A stretch of 35,250 nt of DNA, taken from Deltaproteobacteria bacterium. GTDB lineage: Bacteria; Myxococcota_A; Polyangia; Haliangiales; SHYZ01. Of the stretch, positions 8,492 through 15,500 are shown piece after piece. Where the stretch lies: NCBI GenBank assembly GCA_016210055.1, contig JACQUZ010000004.1:1-35250 (forward strand), in the 5' to 3' direction. A program made the position numbers and the translations under genes. The notes under the pieces are model-generated. The model was given only the letters and a program-made list of their open reading frames with translations, ran no database searches and was not told where the DNA came from. Each line of letters opens with the position of its first letter. Positions within the stretch are counted from its first letter, which is position 1.

Positions 8492-8513
8492 GTAGAAAGC
8501 CTACCTATCTTTT
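8489..8513 (+). terminator. Possible intrinsic terminator after glycerate 2-kinase
   Basis: A 7 bp perfect stem (8489-8495 with 8501-8507) encloses a 5-base loop and begins in the TAG stop codon. It is followed by TCTTTT. The stem is only moderately G+C rich. The same bases also supply the -10-like box of the next gene, so terminator and promoter would overlap. Confidence 0.4.
8506..8511 (+). promoter_or_regulatory. -10-like hexamer for a leaderless start (archaemetzincin gene)
   Basis: TATCTT ends 7 bases before the GTG at 8519. No Shine-Dalgarno sequence precedes the start and no -35 is seen at 16-18 bp. Confidence 0.35.
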
Positions 8514-8518
8514 ATAAG

Positions 8519-9562
8519 GTGACGGACGTGGCTTCACGCCGGCGGGTGATTCAGGTTCTACCTCTCGGGCAAGTTCGCGCCTTGGACCTTACGGCCGCAT
8601 GGAGGGCGATTAGGTCGCGAATCGATTGCGACGGGGAGCTCGTTCCACCCGTTTTCCTGCCCTCTCATTCGTTTCGGTCGAGCCGAGGGCAACACGACGC
8701 CGACAAGCTCCTCGACTTCCTGTTCGAACGGCTGGATCCCAAGGTCATGCGCATCATCGGCGTCACCGCCGCCGATCTTTTTGCCGAGGGGCGCAACTTC
8801 GTTTTCGGCTATGCGCACATGCGAGATCGCATCGCGGTGGTCTCGACGCACCGCCTGCGTGAGCTGTACTGGGGACGACCCGACCACGAGGGGCTCCTTG
8901 GCGCGCGCATTGACAAGGCCGTGGCGCACGAGATCGGTCACACGTTCCATGTCCCCCATTGCGAGAACGCGACCTGCGTGATGCACCATGTGGAGTTTCT
9001 GTGGCAGCTCGACGAGCTCGGCCGGGACTACTGTGAGGGGTGCGCCTCCATGGTGAGCGCGGCTTCTTGCCGCGGCGTCGACGATCCCGAGACCCTCTTC
9101 CAATTGGCGGGCTCGTACATGCGGCGGCACCGCCTCGTGAGAGCCGTGGCCACGTACGCGGCCGCAACCGAGGGGGCCCCAGGAAATCCGCATTACCACA
9201 ACGACCACGGCGTGGCCCTCTTGGCCATTGGAAACCGGCCTGGCGCGGCGCGGGCATTTCAACGGGCCCTCGAGCTCTCGCCGGGCTCGCCGCAGCCTTA
9301 TTACAACTTGGGAATCGTGTGCCGCGAGCGCGGTGACGTGGCAAGCGCGGATTTCTTCTTCGGCGAGGCCTTGAAGCGCGAGCCCGATCTTCCCAACGGT
9401 CTAAGGTACCTTGGGATCCTCCACCAAGACCACTTCTTTGACCCTATTCGCGCGCGGCACTACCTGTCGCGGTACCAGGCCGTGAGGAGGGACGACCATG
9501 AGGTCGCCCGGCGACTCTGCGCTCTCGCCGGGGAGGACAGCGACCAAGTACGCGGCGCGTGA
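8519..9562 (+). CDS. Archaemetzincin-like zinc metalloprotease with C-terminal TPR domain
   Basis: A 347-residue protein. Residues about 10-178 resemble archaemetzincins: HEIGH at 137-141, the third histidine H147, then C148, C153, M155, C172 and C175, which give the family's extra structural zinc site. The glycine of the metzincin signature HExxHxxGxxH is replaced by H144. Residues about 190-330 are TPR-like (GSYMRRHRLVRAVATY; NDHGVALLAIGNRPGAARAF; YYNLGIVCRERGDVASADFF), suggesting a protein-binding tail. There is no signal peptide, so it should be cytoplasmic; the substrate is unknown. Archaemetzincins are aminopeptidase-like enzymes of archaea and vertebrates with scattered bacterial members. 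prmC follows 31 bp downstream. Confidence 0.82.
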   Translation: MTDVASRRRVIQVLPLGQVRALDLTAAWRAIRSRIDCDGELVPPVFLPSHSFRSSRGQHDADKLLDFLFERLDPKVMRIIGVTAADLFAEGRNFVFGYAHMRDRIAVVSTHRLRELYWGRPDHEGLLGARIDKAVAHEIGHTFHVPHCENATCVMHHVEFLWQLDELGRDYCEGCASMVSAASCRGVDDPETLFQLAGSYMRRHRLVRAVATYAAATEGAPGNPHYHNDHGVALLAIGNRPGAARAFQRALELSPGSPQPYYNLGIVCRERGDVASADFFFGEALKREPDLPNGLRYLGILHQDHFFDPIRARHYLSRYQAVRRDDHEVARRLCALAGEDSDQVRGA

Positions 9563-9587
9563 CGGATCCCGGGCTCCGGTGTAGCTT
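9559..9587 (+). promoter_or_regulatory. Candidate sigma-70-type promoter giving leaderless prmC mRNA
   Basis: GTGACG (9559-9564), a 17 bp spacer and TAGCTT (9582-9587) lie just before the prmC GTG at 9594, so transcription would begin at or next to the start codon. The -35 overlaps the stop codon of the upstream gene. No Shine-Dalgarno sequence is present. Confidence 0.45.
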
Positions 9588-9593
9588 CCCGGC

Positions 9594-10463
9594 GTGGCCG
9601 ATAAGCTGCTTGAAACGACGTGGACGATCTTGAAGGTGCTCCAATGGACGGCGAACCGGTTCTCCGAGCGCGGGATCTCGAGCGCGCGTCTCGACGCCGA
9701 GGTGCTCTTGGCTCACGTCCTCGGCATGACCAGGGTGGGGCTCTACACGTCACACGACAAGCCGCTCCAACAAGGCGAGCTGGCCACGTACAAGGACTTG
9801 ATAAGGCGGCGGCTTGCAGGCGAGCCGGTGGCATACCTTACGGGGCGTCAGGAATTCTGGTCTCTTCCCCTCAAGGTTGATCCACGCGTCCTCATCCCGA
9901 GGCGGGACACCGAAACGCTCGTCGAGGTGGCGTTGGCCGTAGCGCGTCCTCGTAACGCCTGTCGCATCGCGGACGTGGCGACGGGGAGCGGTGCGGTCGC
10001 GCTTGCCCTGGCCAAGGAGCTGCCCCAGGCGACGGTCGTGGCGACGGACGCGAGCCCGGGCGCGCTGGAGGTGGCACGGGAGAACGCCGACCAGCTGGGG
10101 TTATCGTCGCGCGTGGAGCTGCGTGAGGGCGATCTCGTTTCGCCGCTCGACGGCACGTTCGACCTCATCGTGTCCAACCCGCCCTACGTGCCAACCGACG
10201 AGATCGCGACGCTGGCCCCCGAGGTGAGGCGCGAGCCGAGGGCTGCACTTGACGGTGGGTCAGACGGGCTTTTCGTGCTGCGCCGACTTGTTCCAGCCGC
10301 CATGGCTTTCCTTGCGCCCGATGGGCGCTTGGCGGTTGAGCATGCCCATGACCAGGGAGAAGCCGTGGCAAGGTTGTTTCAGGACTCTGGCTACATAGAC
10401 GTGGTGACGACCAAGGATCTTGCTGGAGTCGATCGGGTGACCGCAGGGCGGAAGAGGGCTTAG
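9594..10463 (+). CDS. prmC: Release factor glutamine N5-methyltransferase
   Basis: A 289-residue PrmC (HemK) protein that methylates the glutamine of the GGQ motif in release factors RF1 and RF2 using SAM. The N-terminal helical domain (1-80) is followed by the linker YLTGRQEFWSLPLKVDPRVLIPR-type segment typical of PrmC, SAM motif I (VATGSGAVALALA, 128-140) and the catalytic NPPY at 195-198. The length is normal. prfA, its common neighbour, is not beside it. The stop overlaps the stop of the convergent methyltransferase (bases 10460-10463 are shared). The GTG start is preceded by a promoter-like box rather than a Shine-Dalgarno sequence. Confidence 0.9.
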   Translation: MADKLLETTWTILKVLQWTANRFSERGISSARLDAEVLLAHVLGMTRVGLYTSHDKPLQQGELATYKDLIRRRLAGEPVAYLTGRQEFWSLPLKVDPRVLIPRRDTETLVEVALAVARPRNACRIADVATGSGAVALALAKELPQATVVATDASPGALEVARENADQLGLSSRVELREGDLVSPLDGTFDLIVSNPPYVPTDEIATLAPEVRREPRAALDGGSDGLFVLRRLVPAAMAFLAPDGRLAVEHAHDQGEAVARLFQDSGYIDVVTTKDLAGVDRVTAGRKRA

Positions 10464-11269
10464 AGTGGAATGCCAAAGAACGCCATCGCTCGTCCGCCAG
10501 GGAAAAACGGGATCTCGCGGTATTCCCAGTCGTATGCCGATGCACGCGCAGCCATCGCCCGCAGGTCGTCCTGGTCGTGGATGCGGAGCGCGCTCACGGC
10601 CGCATCCCACAGTCCAATGACCGGCACCAAGGGCACGGCGTAGGTCGAAAACGCCTTGAGCCAGCGGTCCTGAGGGGTAAGAAACGGGTTTGCGAGCGCG
10701 GCGATCCCCAGTGCCGGAAGGGTCGCAGCCATGCGAGCCAGGCTCCGTGGGAAGGACTCCACGATGAACAGGGCGCGACGCTTGGCCACCGCGTCGGCGA
10801 TGAGGCGCGCCGCCACGTCCGGCGGGAAGTGATGCAAGGCGTTGATGATCGTGCGTGCTGGGCGATCGAGGTGCGTTGGCACGCAGGTGGCGTCGACTGG
10901 CTCACGGGTCACTTCGACAAGCCCCGGGTGCCGGCCCGAGACGCGTTCCATGGCGGCGGTATTCGGCAAGAGGTCGGACAAAACGAAGCGCACGGGTGGC
11001 AAGCCTTGCCTCGCGAGCGCCTCGAGGAGCATCGAGACCGGCTCGCCGGAGCCGCTGCACAGGTCGAGCACGGACTCGCAGCCTGCCCGCCGGCAAAAGT
11101 CGGCAAACACCGGCCCGACCCCGTCGAAGACTCGCCCCCAGCGGAGGCCGTTGCCTAGCGATTCGATGATGGACTCGCGCAAGAACCGCGGACAGGCGGA
11201 GAGATCATTGAACTCGAAGGCCTGGACTCGGGGCGCGGCTTGGGAGGTTCGGCGTGCGATTTCCTTCAT
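10460..11269 (-). CDS. Class I SAM-dependent methyltransferase, substrate unknown
   Basis: A 269-residue protein. SAM motif I is VLDLCSGSGEP, followed by a VLSDLLPNT acidic motif and IINALHHFPPDVA, a common methyltransferase motif IV. A C-terminal hydrophobic stretch (MAATLPALGIAALANPF) may touch the membrane. The frame is open upstream to a TTG at 11353, but the ATG at 11269 (MKEIARR) is preferred: it sits 8 bases after a -10-like TACCAT and the upstream residues are low-complexity. It is divergent from the class V aminotransferase. I cannot name the substrate. Confidence 0.75.
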   Translation of the reverse strand: MKEIARRTSQAAPRVQAFEFNDLSACPRFLRESIIESLGNGLRWGRVFDGVGPVFADFCRRAGCESVLDLCSGSGEPVSMLLEALARQGLPPVRFVLSDLLPNTAAMERVSGRHPGLVEVTREPVDATCVPTHLDRPARTIINALHHFPPDVAARLIADAVAKRRALFIVESFPRSLARMAATLPALGIAALANPFLTPQDRWLKAFSTYAVPLVPVIGLWDAAVSALRIHDQDDLRAMAARASAYDWEYREIPFFPGGRAMAFFGIPL

Positions 11270-11277
11270 GAGGGGGG

Positions 11278-11283
11278 ATGGTA
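11278..11283 (-). promoter_or_regulatory. -10-like hexamer for a leaderless start (methyltransferase)
   Basis: On the minus strand TACCAT ends 8 bases before the ATG at 11269; TTGCGG lies 18 bp upstream as a weak -35. No Shine-Dalgarno sequence is present. Confidence 0.4.
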
Positions 11284-11371
11284 GGCGGCTTGGGTGGGAT
11301 GCCGCAAGGTGGGAGCCGTGGCGACGTTGCTGCTCCTTTCTGGGCGGCGACAAGCCTGCGCGGCGTCATGT

Positions 11372-11377
11372 TAAGGT
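11372..11377 (+). promoter_or_regulatory. -10-like hexamer or weak ribosome site before the class V aminotransferase
   Basis: TAAGGT ends 7 bases before the GTG at 11385. It also contains AAGG at an acceptable Shine-Dalgarno distance, so its role is ambiguous. Confidence 0.3.
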
Positions 11378-11384
11378 CACCGTC

Positions 11385-12545
11385 GTGAATCCGTGGCAAC
11401 AGGCCTGGCTCTTGGATCCCAAGGTCACCTTTCTCAATCACGGCTCGTATGGAGCCTGCCCTCGCGATGTGCTCGCCGAGCAGGAGAGGCTTCGCCACGA
11501 GATCGAGCGCCAGCCCGTGCATTTCTTTGCGCGCATGCTCGAGGGGCTTCTCGAGGAGGCTCGCGCAGAACTCGCGCTTTTCGTGGGGGCGAGCGCGGAT
11601 GACCTCGCGTTCGTGCCGAATGCGACAGCCGGCGTTAACGCTGTGGTTCGCTCGCTATGCTTTGAGGCCGGCGACGAGTTGCTCGTGACCAACCACGCGT
11701 ACAACGCGTGCAAGAACGCCTTCGAAGGTTCTGCGGAAAGGCAAGGAGCACGTGTTGTCGTGGCGGAGGTGCCGTTTCCGCTGCATGACCCTGGCCAGGT
11801 TGTGAGTGCGGTGGAAAAACACGTGACCGGCCGGACGCGCCTTGCCCTTATCGACCACGTCACAAGTCCGACTGGGCTCGTGTTTCCGATTGAGCGCTTG
11901 GTTGCCATGCTCTCCGAGCGTGGCGTGGATGTCCTCGTCGATGGTGCCCACGCACCCGGCATGTTGCCACTCGACCTCGCCGCGCTATCCGCGCTCGGCG
12001 CGGCCTATTACACCGGCAACTGCCACAAGTGGATGTGCTCGCCCAAGGGGGCAGGGTTCTTGCACGTGCGGCGGGACCGGCAGCACTTGATTCGGCCAAC
12101 GTCGATTAGCCATGGGGCCAATTCGCCAAGGCGGGACCGCTCGCGCTTCCGATTGGAATTCGATTGGACGGGGACAATGGATCCGACCCCCTATCTATGC
12201 GTTCCCCACGCGATTCGTTTATTTCGACACCTTCTTCCCGGGGGGTGGACGGAGCTCATGGCACGCAACCGGGGCCTGGCGCTCGTGGCGCGGCAGGTAC
12301 TCTGCGACGGCCTTGGCATGGCCAGCCCGTCTCCCGCCGAAATGGTGGGTAGCCTCGCCGCGGTGCCTCTCCCGCCTGGTGACGCCGAGACGCTTCAGCG
12401 CGCGCTCCTGGAGCGGCATGGCATCGAAGTCCCGGTGATCCCTTGGCCAGAGACGCCTGGGCGACTGGTTCGCGTATCGGCACAGCTCTATAACGAGCCG
12501 TGGCATTACGAAAAGTTGGTCAACGCGCTTCGGGAATGCTTGTAA
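11385..12545 (+). CDS. PLP-dependent class V aminotransferase (isopenicillin N epimerase-like)
   Basis: A 386-residue fold-type I enzyme of the class V family, nearest in style to isopenicillin N epimerase and cysteine desulfurase-like proteins. It starts with the typical FLNHGSYGACP (16-26), has NATAGVNAVVRS (79-90) for cofactor phosphate binding, D186 and H189 in LVDGAHAPG, and the PLP lysine K215 in TGNCHKWMCSPKG. No persulfide cysteine loop typical of NifS/SufS is obvious, so desulfurase activity is unlikely; the reaction is unknown. The frame is open far upstream, but those residues lie over the opposite-strand methyltransferase and are not family-like. The gene ends 13 bp from the convergent giant lipoprotein. 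Confidence 0.85.
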   Translation: MNPWQQAWLLDPKVTFLNHGSYGACPRDVLAEQERLRHEIERQPVHFFARMLEGLLEEARAELALFVGASADDLAFVPNATAGVNAVVRSLCFEAGDELLVTNHAYNACKNAFEGSAERQGARVVVAEVPFPLHDPGQVVSAVEKHVTGRTRLALIDHVTSPTGLVFPIERLVAMLSERGVDVLVDGAHAPGMLPLDLAALSALGAAYYTGNCHKWMCSPKGAGFLHVRRDRQHLIRPTSISHGANSPRRDRSRFRLEFDWTGTMDPTPYLCVPHAIRLFRHLLPGGWTELMARNRGLALVARQVLCDGLGMASPSPAEMVGSLAAVPLPPGDAETLQRALLERHGIEVPVIPWPETPGRLVRVSAQLYNEPWHYEKLVNALRECL

Positions 12546-12558
12546 TCTTTACTTCAAC

Positions 12559-15500
12559 CTATTGACGAAGCTCGTAAATGGCATCGAGTGGGACGAGCAC
12601 AAAGCGTCCCTGCCGCCGCATTTCAATCCGGGCGGCTCCGGACTCATTCGCCCGACCCGCGGCCGCCACGGCCGAGTATGAGAACGGGAAGCGCGTCGGC
12701 GCGCTGCCACCAACCTGAGTCGTGAAACGGGACATCGTGCCGTACGGTTCGCCGTAGGACACCGGTGTACCCCGAGCGTCGAAGTAGGTGCCCTGCGCAC
12801 CGTCGACCACGTGGCCCGGTCCAAAGACGATCGCGAGGAGTCCTGGATCCTCGTGCCGGACCGCCTGCTGGAGCTCCGCTTTCCCCTGCTGGACCACGGG
12901 ACCGGTGGTGAAGGGGCGTCCCACCATGACGGAGCGCGTGACGTCCACGCCGTCCCCCGTGTCTTCAGGGAGGTGCATGGTGAGGATCTCGAATCCTGAT
13001 GCCTGAGCGCTGGAGATCTTGTCCTCGGTCAGGTGGGACAGGAGCAGGGCATCGAGGGCGAGAGAGCAGAGGCCGCTCTTCCCAACGCTCTTGGACACGT
13101 ACTTCATGAGGCCGGGGTTCATCGCGCCCTTTAGTGCATTCATGGTGCTCGTCCCCATGCCGACGTTGATGAGCCCCTTGGGTATCCCGGTGCTCACCTT
13201 CCAACCCGCGTTGTAGGCCAATCCCTTCGGCTCGAGCCCGTGCACCGACGGAACGTCCAGGGCCATCTTCGCGGCGGTCGACCCCACGGCCCAGGCGACC
13301 CCAAAAGCGTTGATGGTCCCACCAGTCGCCAAGGTACATGCCAGGTCAGCGACCAAGCCAAGTACCTTCTTGGCCCAGTAGCGAACGTCACCCTTTCGAT
13401 CCTTGCGCGCGATCGCGTCGAGCTGGAAGGGGGGCTGCGATCCCTCCGGCACGAACGTGAACATCAGGGTCGCGCCCAAGAGGTCTGCGGCTACTAGAGG
13501 AGCGCCGCCGTCGCCACGCGGAAGGGTCGTCATCTCCACGTACGAGCCGGGCCCGGTGACGGCGACTCCTGTCGTGACGATCTGATCCGGCTCTCCGGAC
13601 GTTTCGATCAAGTCGTCCTCGCTGAAGCGGACAACCCTCATGTTGACCTTGCTGACGTCCTGGTGCCGCATTTCGGCCGGCGAGCCCCATGAGAGGTAGG
13701 CGACGTCCAAGTCGTAAAGATCAACCCCGGGCGTCTCGGCGACGATCTGGTAGGAAAGACGTCCCTCTCCACCGCCTACGAATCCCCCCGAGGTGCCGCC
13801 TGCATCCTCAAGCAACCCACTGCTCGTCAGGAATGCGGACGCCTCGCCGTAGGGGCCGACGCCGCCGAAAAGCTTCTCTGAGTTGCAGTCGTAGCCCATG
13901 AGGGGGACTGCGCTCTGCCATCTTGGGTCACACGCCACGCCGTCGAGCTCGTAGCCGAACGGGACGTCGCCGCCTGTCGGTTGCCCGCGCACGCGTCCCA
14001 TGGTGCGGGTGGGATCGTAGATGTCGCGACACGTCGAAAGGTCGCGCGGTGCGAGCGGCGAGTACGCACAGTCACCATCGAAGACGCCCGCGCGATCTCC
14101 CGCGTTCTCTTTTGTAGCCCACCAATTCACGTAGGTGTCGACGTGGAGCCCAATCGGACGGTCCCCTTCGAACCAGAACAGTCGCTCTCCTGGATCGCTT
14201 TCACTGAGATTCGGAATGGGCACCTGGACGCTGCGCTGGCTCCAATTCGTGGGCAGTAGCTCCGGTGGTAATCCAACGAAGCTATAAAGGGTAAATGGTT
14301 GAACGTCCACCAGGCGGGGCGCCGCCGTGGATTCAGTCCCATCCTGGAGCAGCACGACCCGCTCGGCATCCTTGGTGGGGCTGTTCAGATCGGGGATTCC
14401 GTCGGGACGGACGCCCTCGGTGCTCGTGAGGCGCACGACCCCCTTGTCATCGGCGGCGATGACCGCTGTGGGTAATCCAGGCGGAGATGGGAATGAGCCA
14501 TTCCATGGATTCACGAGGAGCAGGTCAGTGGGATTGGGGTATACAAAGGGCAATGGCGACCCATTGCCATAGAGGAGCTCAAGTCGTGGGCATGCGAGTA
14601 TTTCCATGGATGTCTCGCCCAGTGGCGATGGGCGATGTGGCTTCACTTCTGACAGGCAGGAGCTGGGAAGATCCAGCGTGCCGCCATCGCCATCGAGCCT
14701 AAGGGTGTGCGCTGGGAGGAGCCGAATGCGAAGCAGCGAGTCGGGTGGCGCTTGTACCCAAGGTCTCCGGAAGTCGCGCACCTTTTCCACCGGTGGCTTG
14801 GCATTAAGTGGAATGGCGGCACCTGCCTTGTCGAATGCGTAATAGCCTGGGCTAACCGTAATGCGTCCCTTGTGCTTGCCATCCCTGGTTTCGATAATCC
14901 ACTCCCCTTCATGCTCGGACTGGACGGCTGGCGGCTTTCCCTCGGGAAAGACGAGGGTCGCTGGTGGAAGGTTAATGGTCACGAGCTTGCCCCCTCGGGG
15001 ATCACTCGCTACCGCTGCGACGGAAAGTCGCGCGCTCGAGTACTCACGATAGACGCGGTAGTCGGTGGGACCTGCAGGCAAAGGCGACGCCTGTGGATCG
15101 CTGCGTCCGACAAGACGGAGTGTTACCTTGGTCGGGTCACTGGTACCGGGCGGGCGGCGATCAGGATCATCCCACGCCTGCACGGCCCTATCCGTAGCCT
15201 GCGCCACGGCGGAGGGCGAGACCACGAGCGCACCGAAGCTCGAGACGATTAGCGTGCCAATTGGACCGTCTCGATACGACACGTAGCCTGGCAGGTGTCC
15301 CCGCTGCTCGTCGGGCGGAATGGGTTGAATCGGCACGTAGTCATAGGAGAACTGGTAATCGAGGGGACACGTGTACCATTGCGTGTAATCAACGTAATAG
15401 CAGCTGTATCCGGACACCCAATGGCACTGCGCGGTGGGAGAGCTTAGGCGGAGGAGGCCTAGCGGGTTCCCTCCCGTGGGTCCTTCCACCTTCAACTCGG

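Noticed and set aside
11319..11334. Possible second sigma-54 promoter before the class V aminotransferase
   Set aside because: Spacing of GG and GC is right, but the -24 part is TGGCGA rather than TGGCAC and the -12 part is CTGCT rather than TTGCT; too weak to call.
10842..11384. N-terminal extension of the class V aminotransferase (about 180 residues)
   Set aside because: The extra residues are basic and low-complexity and lie over the opposite-strand methyltransferase; family homology begins at the GTG at 11385.
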